A stretch of 38,822 bases of DNA from assembly GCA_023231065.1 (NCBI GenBank), contig JALNWE010000026.1, positions 1 through 38,822 on the forward strand, read 5' to 3'. The notes under the pieces were generated by a model. It saw nothing but the letters and a program-made list of their open reading frames with translations, had not been told where the DNA came from and did not search any database. Positions 25,723 through 35,061 of this stretch are shown piece by piece (position 1 is the first letter of the stretch; each line of letters begins with the position of its first letter). Made by a program: the position numbers and the translations under genes. Origin of the DNA: Bacteroidales bacterium (lineage in GTDB: Bacteria; Bacteroidota; Bacteroidia; Bacteroidales; FEN-979).

Positions 25723-27381
25723 ATGAATTCAAAAACACTGATGATGAGAACCATCCGAAAAAGAATGTTCCCGATATTATTTCTCTGCCTCGTTCACGGC
25801 TATGGCTTTCCCCAACATGAAAATTGCAGGATTTCCTTTGACCCTGCGACATTGATGATCAATGGAAGAGGGAATGCCTCGATGATCAAACCCGGTGATA
25901 CAATCTGTTTATTGGGAGGAAACAGGTTGTATTTGTGGTTTTCTTATTTACACGGGACCAGAGAGACTCCCATCGTAATTCAAAACATTGACGGTCAGGT
26001 ATCCGTTTCAGAATGGTATTATGGTATAAAAATAGATTCCTGTTCCTTTATTAAATTTGCAGGTAGTGGCGATCCTGCTATTACTTATGGATTTTATCTT
26101 CATGATATTGATGGAGCTGGGCTTTCAATAGAGGGATTGAGTACTGATATTGAAATTGAACGGGTTGAAGTCAACAATGCAACCCTTACCGGAATCTTTG
26201 CCAAAACAGATCCATCCTGTTCTTTTACATCAACAAGAGATAAATATATGATGCGGAACTTATCCGTACATGACAATTTTTTCCATAATACCGGAATGGA
26301 AGGTATGTATATCGGACATACTTCCTATACCGGTGTCACAATAAATTGTAATGGAAAAGACACGCTCGTCTATCCTCACTTGATCCGGGGATTAAAAGTC
26401 TATAACAACCGGATTGAAAACACTGCCTGGGATGGCATACAGATATCATCTGCGGATTCAGGTTGTTTCATTAACAATAATTTGGTCCTTAATTATGCAG
26501 ATGCGGTTTATTGGAACCAGATGACCGGCATTATGAACGGCGGAGGTTCACGATGTGATTGCTTTAATAACATCGTGAAAGATGGTAAAGGAGACGGAAT
26601 AGACATTTTTAGCTTGGGGAACCAACATTTTTATAATAACCTGATTGTCAATGCAGGACGATCCAACCCTGATATCAGGGAAAAACATGGATTCTATGTC
26701 GGGGACGGATCGACCATATCGGGGTCTTCTTTTGAAATTTTTTACAATACCATCATTTCTCCCAGGACTGATGGAGTGAAATTCAATAACTATCTTAGCG
26801 AAAATAATTTAATCAGTAATAATATCATCATTGACCCCGGGGATAAATATATTGTAATAACCGATCAATCCATGCCGGTTGTAATTGAAAACAACTATTT
26901 TAATCAGGGATTTGATGAAATTGCTTTTATGGATTATTCTCACGGAAATTTTGATTTGAAACCAGCTTCTCCAGCCGTCAATACCGGTACAAATATTCCT
27001 GATTTTCAATTGAATTATGATGTCCTTCTCAGAAGCCGTCCATTTGCTGCTTACAATGACCGTGGGGCCTATGAATGCCATGATTCTTCCTTACTGTCTG
27101 TCCCTGAGACAGGATCAAAGAGCTTTGCAATTATTTCATTCTATCCAAACCCTGCGTACAATCAGTTTACAATAGAATATTTTTTAGCCCAGCCAGGAGA
27201 TGTTACCTTGGTAATACGATCTATCATGGGGGAAGAAATGATTAAAAAATCAACCGGGATGCAGCTATCGGGCAGGTTTTCAATGCAAGTGGATGTAAGC
27301 GGGATAGTTGACGGGTTATATTTTTGCACCTTTGAAACTAAAACCATTACTATAACACAAAAATTAGTAGTATTAAAGTAA
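25723..27381 (+). CDS. T9SS-secreted right-handed beta-helix protein
   Basis: A 552-residue protein with a basic N-terminus and signal peptide (to about residue 31, ending GYGFPQ). It has many repeated beta-strand coils with NN and NNLVLN-type turns between about 100 and 420, typical of right-handed parallel beta-helix proteins (pectate lyase-like or NosD-like). A C-terminal type A T9SS domain starts FYPNPAYNQF and ends TQKLVVLK. Such helices often bind, cut or epimerise polysaccharides, but no catalytic set is recognised here. The ATG at 25723 is preferred over a TTG at 25693 because it follows an AGAGGA site and avoids overlap with the transferase. Operon-mates suggest a role at the glycan surface. 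Confidence 0.82.
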   Translation: MNSKTLMMRTIRKRMFPILFLCLVHGYGFPQHENCRISFDPATLMINGRGNASMIKPGDTICLLGGNRLYLWFSYLHGTRETPIVIQNIDGQVSVSEWYYGIKIDSCSFIKFAGSGDPAITYGFYLHDIDGAGLSIEGLSTDIEIERVEVNNATLTGIFAKTDPSCSFTSTRDKYMMRNLSVHDNFFHNTGMEGMYIGHTSYTGVTINCNGKDTLVYPHLIRGLKVYNNRIENTAWDGIQISSADSGCFINNNLVLNYADAVYWNQMTGIMNGGGSRCDCFNNIVKDGKGDGIDIFSLGNQHFYNNLIVNAGRSNPDIREKHGFYVGDGSTISGSSFEIFYNTIISPRTDGVKFNNYLSENNLISNNIIIDPGDKYIVITDQSMPVVIENNYFNQGFDEIAFMDYSHGNFDLKPASPAVNTGTNIPDFQLNYDVLLRSRPFAAYNDRGAYECHDSSLLSVPETGSKSFAIISFYPNPAYNQFTIEYFLAQPGDVTLVIRSIMGEEMIKKSTGMQLSGRFSMQVDVSGIVDGLYFCTFETKTITITQKLVVLK

Positions 27382-27448
27382 AAATAAAAGCCTTTTCAAT
27401 TACTTTAGTATTAAATTTACCAAACATTTTTCAAAAAATCCATGACCT

Positions 27449-28255
27449 GTGAAATTTGTACTTAAAAAATATATTCCTTTCTGGCTTGGAAGGAAAATAA
27501 GAGGTAGTTATCAAAAGATCAATGGTTTCCTTTATACAGGAAATTCATGTTTTTGTCCATTTTGTAACAAATCGTTTCGAAAATTTTTACCTGGAGGCAT
27601 TGATTTACCGGTTCTTTATGAGAAACAGATCGTTGGTGCAGGATACCGGCTTAATGATGTCTGTCCCCGTTGCTATTCGCTTGACAGGGACCGCCTTGTT
27701 TACATTTTCCTGAAAGAAAAAACAACTGTTTTTACTTCACCGATAAAACTTTTTCATGTGGCGCCTGAAGGATGTATCAGGGCTTTATTGTCGTCAAGGC
27801 ATAATATAACTTATGTCCCCGGAGTGAAATACCTGGAGGGCTACTACTATTCACGCCAAACCAACCTGCTTGATATCACCAATATACCATATAGTGACAA
27901 TGCTTTTGACGTGATCATCTGTAACCATGTTTTGGAACACATCCCGGATGATCTTTTGGCGATTAAAGAATTGTACAGGATTTTAAAACCAGGAGGATGG
28001 GCTATTTTGCAGGTTCCTATATCAAAGGTCCTTCAGACTACTTTCGAAGATGATACCCAGATCACCAAACAGGACCGTGAACGGGCCTTTGGACAATTTG
28101 ACCATGTAAGGATCTATGGCCAGGACTACAAAGCCAGACTTGAAAGCGCAGGTTTTGTGGTTAAACCGTTCAATCCCGGAAAAGAAAACATACAGGGTAA
28201 GTACCGGAATTACGCCATCAATCCTGACGAGGATCTGTTTGTGGCCTATAAATAA
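27449..28255 (+). CDS. SAM-dependent methyltransferase with N-terminal zinc ribbon
   Basis: A 268-residue protein. Four cysteines in the pairs CPFC (36, 39) and CPRC (72, 75) form a likely zinc ribbon. The class I methyltransferase part follows with LFHVAPEGCIRALL in place of a glycine-rich motif I, IPYSDNAFDVIICNHVLEHI, and a C-terminal KPGGWAILQVP. This layout matches a family often seen in glycan gene clusters, probably acting on sugars or glycolipids (inference). It begins with GTG; an ATG at 27442 is out of frame. It lies 7 bases before the first hybrid kinase, so the two are probably co-transcribed. The substrate is unknown. Confidence 0.8.
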   Translation: MKFVLKKYIPFWLGRKIRGSYQKINGFLYTGNSCFCPFCNKSFRKFLPGGIDLPVLYEKQIVGAGYRLNDVCPRCYSLDRDRLVYIFLKEKTTVFTSPIKLFHVAPEGCIRALLSSRHNITYVPGVKYLEGYYYSRQTNLLDITNIPYSDNAFDVIICNHVLEHIPDDLLAIKELYRILKPGGWAILQVPISKVLQTTFEDDTQITKQDRERAFGQFDHVRIYGQDYKARLESAGFVVKPFNPGKENIQGKYRNYAINPDEDLFVAYK

Positions 28256-28262
28256 AACTTTT

Positions 28263-29678
28263 ATGCAGACTTCCCTGATGATATTTATTCTGATCACGAT
28301 CATTTTAATAGTGACTGGAGTGATGATTATCACCAATCTTGGACGAAAGTTCAGAAACCTTAAAATACAACTGAAAACAAAAGAAGAAGAAATAATTACT
28401 AACAGGAAAGAGTTAACTGAAATTCTGGAATCAGTTGACAAACTGGTTGAAGAGAAAGTAAAATTAGTGGCGGAGCAAATCAAAGAGTCGCAGAAAAAGG
28501 ATATTACACTGAAAAAGGCATTAAAACGCTCAGAGGAATCTAATTTCATGAAAAATGCTTTTTTATCAAATATTAGCGCTGAAATAAGAACTCCTTTAAA
28601 TAATATAATCGGATTTGCAAGCCTACTCGAAGCGGAAATTTCTTTACTCGAAAACAAAGAATTATTTGATTATGCTCATTCCATATCGGAAAGTGGTGAC
28701 AGACTGCTTCATCTTCTTAATAATATCATTGATATCAGCAAACTGGAAGCTAATGATATGCAGATCAATCTCCGGCCATGCAATATCAATAATGTTGTTG
28801 CCAACACCACGCAACTATTTGTTTTTAAAGCGAATGAACAAAAGCTAAAGCTAAACCTTACGACCAATGAAATTCCTTTTGCCCTGATTGATGAAACATG
28901 GCTCACAAAAGTTATCAACGCAATTTTAGAAAATGCAATAAAGTACACTGAAAGGGGTTTCATCAATATTTCAACTGATTTTTCCGAAGAAAAAAATGAA
29001 ATTCTGATCCGGATTAAAGATACAGGAACTGGTATCGATCCTTCTTATATACCAATGATATTCGATCCATTCCGGCAGGAAAGCCTGGGATTTACAAAAG
29101 AATTGCAGGGAGCCGGATTGGGGTTACCATTGGCAAAAAGCCTGGTTGAAATGATGAGGGGAAGGATTGAAATCGAATCAGCCAAGGGTAAAGGAACGAC
29201 CGTGACTCTTTTCTTTCCTAATGAAACAACTGCCTTGGACAGTAAACTTGCCCAGGCTCCAAGCCGGAAACAAAAATTCAAATCTTTACAGGGCTTGGAA
29301 ATTTTTATCGTTGAAGATGACCTGATGAATAAAATAGTACTCTATGAAATGACGAAGTCTCTGGGAAATGTTGTTACGGCAATAAATGGAGACGAGACCT
29401 TACGAATAATAGAACAGGCATTCAACGAAAAGAAAATTTTTGATATTATGCTTTTTGATATCAACCTTCCCCCACCCTGGGATGGTATACGTTTAATGAA
29501 GGAAGTAAGGGAGAAGTGGAAAGTTTATAAAACCATTCCTTTTGTTGCACAAACAGCTTATGCCATGTCGGGAGATAAGGAAAGATTATTAGAGGCAGGT
29601 TTTGACGATTATATTTCGAAACCAATAAACCAACAGGAATTGTATTCTATCATTAAAAATCAACTGAATAAAATCTGA
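28263..29678 (+). CDS. Hybrid histidine kinase-like protein lacking the phospho-acceptor histidine
   Basis: The protein, 471 residues from the ATG at 28263, has one N-terminal membrane helix (4-25), a coiled coil (30-95), a HisKA-like segment, an HATPase domain and a C-terminal receiver domain. The HisKA H-box reads FLSNISAEIRTPLN, with Ala106 where histidine belongs (codon GCT). The ATPase motifs look intact: ENAIKYT, DTGTGID, DPFRQ and GAGLGLPLA. The receiver keeps Asp399 (LFDINLPP) and Lys in YISKPI. A larger frame from 28116 would overlap the methyltransferase; 28263 starts at the membrane helix. It may act as a pseudokinase, be phosphorylated by a partner, or bind ATP without phosphotransfer. 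Confidence 0.88.
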   Translation: MQTSLMIFILITIILIVTGVMIITNLGRKFRNLKIQLKTKEEEIITNRKELTEILESVDKLVEEKVKLVAEQIKESQKKDITLKKALKRSEESNFMKNAFLSNISAEIRTPLNNIIGFASLLEAEISLLENKELFDYAHSISESGDRLLHLLNNIIDISKLEANDMQINLRPCNINNVVANTTQLFVFKANEQKLKLNLTTNEIPFALIDETWLTKVINAILENAIKYTERGFINISTDFSEEKNEILIRIKDTGTGIDPSYIPMIFDPFRQESLGFTKELQGAGLGLPLAKSLVEMMRGRIEIESAKGKGTTVTLFFPNETTALDSKLAQAPSRKQKFKSLQGLEIFIVEDDLMNKIVLYEMTKSLGNVVTAINGDETLRIIEQAFNEKKIFDIMLFDINLPPPWDGIRLMKEVREKWKVYKTIPFVAQTAYAMSGDKERLLEAGFDDYISKPINQQELYSIIKNQLNKI

Positions 29679-29679
29679 A

Positions 29680-31050
29680 ATGGATCCACAGAAACGCATT
29701 GCTGAACTGGAACAAAAGATCAAAGAACTTGAATTATTGCTTAAAATGCCTTCTGATTCAGTGTCAAATGAGGAACATGAATCAGTCAAAAAAGAACTGA
29801 TAAGGGCCCGGCAATATGCCGAGGATGCAAACAGATCAAAAACCATGTTCCTCGCCAATATGAGCCATGAGATCAGAACTCCAATGAACAGCATTATTGG
29901 AATTTATAATGTTCTCAGTCAAACCGAGTTATCAGACGAGCAGAAGGAATTCCTCGAAATCATCAATATATCCAGCCATAATTTATTAGCGATCATCAAT
30001 GATATCCTTGATCTCTCAAAAATTGAAGCCGGGCAGTTGAAATTAGAGCATAAACCATTTTCAATCCAGGAAGAGATTCACCAGGTCATCAAACTTTTAT
30101 CAATTAAAGCCAAGGGTAAAGGGATTAATTTATTCTCAAGAATTCAGTCTTCCGTTCCCTCCTGTACCATTGGTGACCCGTCACGCATCAGGCAGATCCT
30201 CGTTAACCTTGCAAATAATGCCATTAAATTTACAAATGAAGGACAGGTAGTCATATCGGTCGAAACCATCGATCTCCATTCATCTTATGGAAAAAGTACA
30301 AGTCCTGAATATATACCGGAAAATTTTCACGATATATCAGGACAAACTTCCGAGGCGATCATCCTGAAATTTGAGGTTACAGATACCGGCATTGGCATTT
30401 CACATGAAGATCAGCAAAATTTATTTAATGAATTCGCTCAGCTTGAAAATCCATTAATCCAGAAATTTGAAGGAACTGGTCTTGGACTTTCGATCTCAAA
30501 AAATCTGACCCGATTAATGAATGGTAAAATCGGGGTTATTAGTGAAAAGGGAAAGGGATCGACCTTTTGGTTCACCTTGGCGTTGGAAAAAGGGGACGAA
30601 GAATTGCTTAGGAAAGACCTAAACCAACATCTTCCAGGGAAAAAGAGCATACGTTCACTGTCCATATTACTGGTTGAGGATAATCTATTAAATCAAAAAT
30701 TTGCCATGACCAGCCTGCAACGTGCAGGGCATAAAGTTGATCTGGCGGAGAATGGCAAGATCGCTGTTGAAAAACACAGAAGGACTAAATATGATCTTAT
30801 CTTAATGGACATTGCCATGCCGATCATGGACGGGCTTGAAGCTACACGCATAATAAGGGAAATAGAAAAAGAACGGGCAAAGGACAGTGGGGCAGTAACA
30901 GCGAAGCCTGTCAGGATTGTCGCTATTACTGCACACGTTATGGTTACAGACCGTGACAAATGTATTGCGGCGGGAATGGATGAATATCTGGCTAAACCCT
31001 ATCGGCCCCAGGAACTTATCAGCATTATTGAAGGATTTAATTGGGATTGA
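29680..31050 (+). CDS. Soluble hybrid histidine kinase
   Basis: A 456-residue protein without a membrane helix. A short coiled coil (1-50) leads into HisKA with FLANMSHEIRTPMN, where His63 is the phospho-acceptor, then HATPase motifs (NNAIKFT, DTGIGIS, GTGLGLS) and a receiver with Asp377 (LMDIAMPIMDG) and Lys in YLAKPY. It has no sensor domain visible other than the coiled coil. It begins one base after the stop of the kinase-like protein above, so the two are surely co-expressed and could form a mixed dimer in which the intact kinase phosphorylates the pseudokinase receiver (inference). No output regulator is adjacent; the receiver proteins at 2281-3919 are possible targets. Confidence 0.9.
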   Translation: MDPQKRIAELEQKIKELELLLKMPSDSVSNEEHESVKKELIRARQYAEDANRSKTMFLANMSHEIRTPMNSIIGIYNVLSQTELSDEQKEFLEIINISSHNLLAIINDILDLSKIEAGQLKLEHKPFSIQEEIHQVIKLLSIKAKGKGINLFSRIQSSVPSCTIGDPSRIRQILVNLANNAIKFTNEGQVVISVETIDLHSSYGKSTSPEYIPENFHDISGQTSEAIILKFEVTDTGIGISHEDQQNLFNEFAQLENPLIQKFEGTGLGLSISKNLTRLMNGKIGVISEKGKGSTFWFTLALEKGDEELLRKDLNQHLPGKKSIRSLSILLVEDNLLNQKFAMTSLQRAGHKVDLAENGKIAVEKHRRTKYDLILMDIAMPIMDGLEATRIIREIEKERAKDSGAVTAKPVRIVAITAHVMVTDRDKCIAAGMDEYLAKPYRPQELISIIEGFNWD

Positions 31051-31064
31051 TAGAAGTCAGTGGA

Positions 31065-34000
31065 TTACCTTTTCATTAATTTACAGACTGTCATTTTTCC
31101 ACCACTGGACATCTGTAAAATGTAAAAGCCTGAAGGTAGAAGTGAAATATCTAAGGTGATCATTGAATCCCTGAATTCCTGTTCCATTAACAAAAGTCCC
31201 GTCGGATCAAATAATTTCAGGATCCAGCTTGATTCTAATAATTCCTTGTTTTTTATAATTATCTGATCTGTCGCGGGATTAGGAAAAAGTAAAAAAACTC
31301 CTGATTGCTCTGTTTCCGATATTCCCGGGCAAACGATAAATCGGATCTTTGCGGTACTTTTACTGGCACATCCATCTTTGGTAACATATACCGTAATTTT
31401 ATATAATCCCAATCCGTGGCCTGCTGAATCTACCGTTGTTATTGAATCAATGGCTCCATTGGTCCATTGATAATTGTCAAAACCAGACCCCGCATGTAAA
31501 ACAATTGATCTTCCGCCGCAGAGTGATGTATCCGGAAGCGCCATGATAACAGGTTGTTGAATTACCCGAACAGTCACAGTATCAGTATTGGAACATCCAT
31601 ATTGATTGGTGTATGTGTACCATACTTTATTAATTCCCGTATCAGCAAGGCTGGGCGTGAAAATATTTCCGACTAAACCTGAAGTTGCAGCAAGCGTTCC
31701 GCCGGGAGGCAATCCATATATGGTCGCCCCATAATCATTGGAACAATAACTTGGCATCAACCCATGTACTTGAACAGAGGGTTTGACTGTTACATTTACT
31801 TTGGTACTGTCTTTTACGATACAACCAATTTCAGTGGTCACCCAAACGGAAAAATATGCGGTAGAAGAAGGTTTTACAAAGATAGAAGCTATGGTATCAC
31901 CCGTACTCCAGGAGTAGTGAACTCCTCCGGTAGCTGTAAGCCGAATACTGTCCCCAAGGCACATACCCGTATCCGCAGGCAGACCAGGGTCGGGATTAAC
32001 GAAACGGACGACCTCAACACTGTCTTTATTTATATTCCCCAGTGGATTAATGCATATAATATGATACATGGTAGTCACTTTTGGTGATACTACAGGATTG
32101 TATATTGTCCTGTTTGAGATGGATGAATCGTAGGGCGTAGAGCTCCATTGAATAATATCATTACTCAGCGTATCCAGTAAAGATAACTGGATGGAGGCGC
32201 CGGCGCATGCAACCGGGATGGGAAGCGAAATGAATTTCATAAAGCAACTGTCATAAAAACCGTCAGGACTTCTCGCGATAAGATAAGTACTGTCCCCACC
32301 AGTCCAAAAAGAAACTGGTTTTTGAATTTTTAAAATATTGCCCTGAAGGATGGAAAGATTTAAAGCGTTTTGCCCCTTTATTGTCCATGTAATAGAAGAA
32401 GGATCATATACAGAACTCTCTACCAGGGAATCTAATTGAATGGATTGGAAGGGTTCATTGGCTGTTTTTACCTGCTGCGGAACAATCGTTTCTTTCAGAA
32501 AACCTGAAGAACGAAAATCCATTCCGCTTACTTTAATTGTATCTCCTGTCTGCTGAGGATTGCCAATCAATAAATTTATAAGAGAAACTGATTCAGGGAT
32601 ATCAATTAACTGGGTATTTTTAACCCAGAAAACAGAATCTACAGGAATGATCAATGTTCGTGAGTCACCGGTTTCAGGAAATGATACGATAACCTCGATA
32701 TTACCCGATTCAATAGTTGTTCTTTTAACCCAAATCGAAAACTTGTTTTTCCCTTTTTCAATTCCTCCAAGCATTGATACCTGACATATGTTTCCAACGC
32801 CCTGAAGCTGGAAGCAGCAATTACCACTTTCCGAAACACCATCTTTGGTACTATAACTCCCGTTGATTGTACTGTTTTGATCAAAACCATCAGGAAACCC
32901 ATTATCATCAAGATCGGTATTTAACTTTGGGAAAATATTGACCAGTCTGTCAGGGATACTATCATATAAAATACTGCTCCATTGCTTGTAGGTTAAAACC
33001 GGAATATTCTTATTGTAACACCACTTTAATAAACTATCAAGCCTGAGTAAGTATGTATTCCATTCCACAGGGTCCTCGCTGAAATACGACAAGTCAACTT
33101 TGACAAAGTGCTTTGCCAGGTAATTTGCAATGTGGTTTTTGTTCCATTCAAAAGAATATTTCTCAATAGAGATATCACCGGTTGGAATTGAAAACTGTTT
33201 AATCTTTGAAGGATTGTATTCGTTATAACAAAAAAATCCCTGGTTGACGGGAGACGAACCTGATCGAAACCCCAATGAATCACCCATATTTCCTTTTAAA
33301 TCAAAAGCGTTTATCCAGGGCATCGGTCCATCAGGGTGAACCCATGAATAGGGCCTTGGAATATTGACTTTCGAATAAAGTCTTAAGGATTCTTTTCCTA
33401 AAAGCCTTATGGAATATGGATTTAAATAAACATCCCGTTGTGTGAGTTTATGGTATCTTATATTATTCTGGTTCCCCAGGTCAACGGGTTCTCCCCAGAA
33501 AGACTTTATCTTAAGCGTGTCAGGATCAAAAGGATTGATATTCTTCAAATCATACCAAAGGAAAGGTTTGTCAAGGTATCTGAAATAGATCGAAAAATAA
33601 TAGGGAGTTTTATTTAAGTCGCCAAATTCACCATTAGCAAGACTGATAACCAGATTACCTGAAATATTTAAAAGTCCTTCATTGTTATTATGGGTTGTGT
33701 CTATTGCAGCATATTTTAAACAAACTTGCTGTCCAAAAAAATGATCCACACCCCAATCGTTGGCATAGAGCGAAGTATCCTGAATATTTAAAAGGCTAAA
33801 AAATTGTGTCTGATGGGTCGGCGTATTATCCAATACCTCATGGCCCTGTGAACTGTAGTATTTTAAATTATTGACATATTGAGGGTTGGCAGGAAGTGAC
33901 CAGGACGATATTCCGAGACAAAATTTCTTTTGATACTTATGAAAAAGAGCATAAAACTGATCCAGCTTTTCAATGGAAGGATTATTGTCAACCCTAATAC

Positions 34001-34142
34001 AAATTCCTCCTGATTTGGTATTTTGCTGGGAGTTGACATCAATATGGAAAAAAAGGATTCCCAAAACAACCAGCATGAATCGGGAAACATTCCCAATGCG
34101 GAAAAAACCAGAATACAATGCTCGATTATTTTTACCTGACAT
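31065..34142 (-). CDS. Large T9SS-secreted protein with degenerate deacetylase-like N-terminus and Ig/PKD-type repeats
   Basis: A 1025-residue secreted protein. A signal segment (about 22-39) is followed by a region resembling the polysaccharide deacetylase fold, with VDNNPSIEKLDQF near residue 52 and GHEVLDNTPTH (100-110). In the active family the motif would read NHTxxH; here Asn106 replaces the first histidine. A likely carbohydrate-binding beta-sandwich follows (about 400-560, with GKNKFSIWVKRTT), then several Ig/PKD-like repeats to about 935 (such as GDSIRLTATGGVHYSWSTG). A C-terminal type A T9SS domain starts FLLFPNPATDQ. It overlaps the PorP/SprF gene by 11 bases. A role in surface glycan binding is likely; deacetylase activity is doubtful. 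Confidence 0.8.
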   Translation of the reverse strand: MSGKNNRALYSGFFRIGNVSRFMLVVLGILFFHIDVNSQQNTKSGGICIRVDNNPSIEKLDQFYALFHKYQKKFCLGISSWSLPANPQYVNNLKYYSSQGHEVLDNTPTHQTQFFSLLNIQDTSLYANDWGVDHFFGQQVCLKYAAIDTTHNNNEGLLNISGNLVISLANGEFGDLNKTPYYFSIYFRYLDKPFLWYDLKNINPFDPDTLKIKSFWGEPVDLGNQNNIRYHKLTQRDVYLNPYSIRLLGKESLRLYSKVNIPRPYSWVHPDGPMPWINAFDLKGNMGDSLGFRSGSSPVNQGFFCYNEYNPSKIKQFSIPTGDISIEKYSFEWNKNHIANYLAKHFVKVDLSYFSEDPVEWNTYLLRLDSLLKWCYNKNIPVLTYKQWSSILYDSIPDRLVNIFPKLNTDLDDNGFPDGFDQNSTINGSYSTKDGVSESGNCCFQLQGVGNICQVSMLGGIEKGKNKFSIWVKRTTIESGNIEVIVSFPETGDSRTLIIPVDSVFWVKNTQLIDIPESVSLINLLIGNPQQTGDTIKVSGMDFRSSGFLKETIVPQQVKTANEPFQSIQLDSLVESSVYDPSSITWTIKGQNALNLSILQGNILKIQKPVSFWTGGDSTYLIARSPDGFYDSCFMKFISLPIPVACAGASIQLSLLDTLSNDIIQWSSTPYDSSISNRTIYNPVVSPKVTTMYHIICINPLGNINKDSVEVVRFVNPDPGLPADTGMCLGDSIRLTATGGVHYSWSTGDTIASIFVKPSSTAYFSVWVTTEIGCIVKDSTKVNVTVKPSVQVHGLMPSYCSNDYGATIYGLPPGGTLAATSGLVGNIFTPSLADTGINKVWYTYTNQYGCSNTDTVTVRVIQQPVIMALPDTSLCGGRSIVLHAGSGFDNYQWTNGAIDSITTVDSAGHGLGLYKITVYVTKDGCASKSTAKIRFIVCPGISETEQSGVFLLFPNPATDQIIIKNKELLESSWILKLFDPTGLLLMEQEFRDSMITLDISLLPSGFYILQMSSGGKMTVCKLMKR

Positions 34143-35061
34143 AATCTTTTATTTGCAAATTTTTCGGAATCTCGCGGAAAATTCTGTAACCCAGACTGAT
34201 TTCATGGGTGCCACCACCAACCCCGTCCATAGCAAAACCAGAAAACTCAAAATTATAATTGATTATAATCCTGTCGATAATTGTTGCCCCGGCTGTAACC
34301 CCGATAATACTTGTTTTCCGGTATAATAAACCAAGCCAGTAATTATCCCTGAATTTGACGAGAGCGCTGACATCAATTGTCCACGGACTATATTGGTTTT
34401 GCCTGAACAGCATATCGAATTGGAGTTTCCAGTCCGCATGGAAGTTCAAGGTGTAGTTTGCATACACCAGCCAATTCCTGTCCATAGCTAACACATGTTG
34501 ATAGTCATTGTCAGCATATAAAGATCGGTTATTAAACAGCAACGGGAATGAAATGCAAAAATTAAAGTCTTTCCAAGAATAAAGGAACCCCAGACCAGCA
34601 TTAAAATAGGTTTCCGAAAGACTGGTATTCCCGGCAATCAAAGGGTCATCCTGATTTCGGGTTATGATGTCGGAAAGATCCAGATAATTCTGATAAAGGG
34701 CAGCATTGATCCCGAAACTTAAAAAATGTTCTTTGGCAATCTGAAGATGATAAGCATAGTTCAGATTAACAGTGAAATTCCTGTAAATTCCAGCTTTGCT
34801 CAAAATAATGTTTCCTCCGATTCCCATATTTTTATGCGGAATTCCATCGATAATAAAATTTCCAACGATTGGGGCGCCTGCAATATTAGTCGATTCATGC
34901 CGATAGGTCAGTATGGATTGAAATTTATAATACTTACCTGTAAATGCAGGAGAGATCGAGGAAGGATTAAAAAGGTAGTTATCGGTAATAGGAAGCTGCT
35001 GTGATAAAAGATCAGCACTGAAAACAAAAACAAGGAGAAAAACAAAAATGTGTTTGCTCAT
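34132..35061 (-). CDS. PorP/SprF-family type IX secretion outer membrane protein
   Basis: A 309-residue outer membrane beta-barrel protein with an N-terminal signal peptide (to about LLSQQ). The family opening QLPITDNYLFNPSSISPAFTG includes the conserved NP and AF/YTG. Family members partner with T9SS cargo carrying gliding-type (type B) C-terminal domains; SprF is needed for export of SprB in Flavobacterium johnsoniae. It overlaps the PKD protein upstream by 4 bases and the large cargo downstream by 11, so the three are co-translated. The operon context suggests it handles the export of one or both neighbours. It may be a duplicate specialised for them (inference). Confidence 0.88.
   Translation of the reverse strand: MSKHIFVFLLVFVFSADLLSQQLPITDNYLFNPSSISPAFTGKYYKFQSILTYRHESTNIAGAPIVGNFIIDGIPHKNMGIGGNIILSKAGIYRNFTVNLNYAYHLQIAKEHFLSFGINAALYQNYLDLSDIITRNQDDPLIAGNTSLSETYFNAGLGFLYSWKDFNFCISFPLLFNNRSLYADNDYQHVLAMDRNWLVYANYTLNFHADWKLQFDMLFRQNQYSPWTIDVSALVKFRDNYWLGLLYRKTSIIGVTAGATIIDRIIINYNFEFSGFAMDGVGGGTHEISLGYRIFREIPKNLQIKDYVR

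Noticed and set aside
28022..28657. 211-codon antisense frame across the methyltransferase/kinase junction
   Set aside because: It is the antisense shadow of two well-supported genes and has low-complexity Ser/Phe composition.
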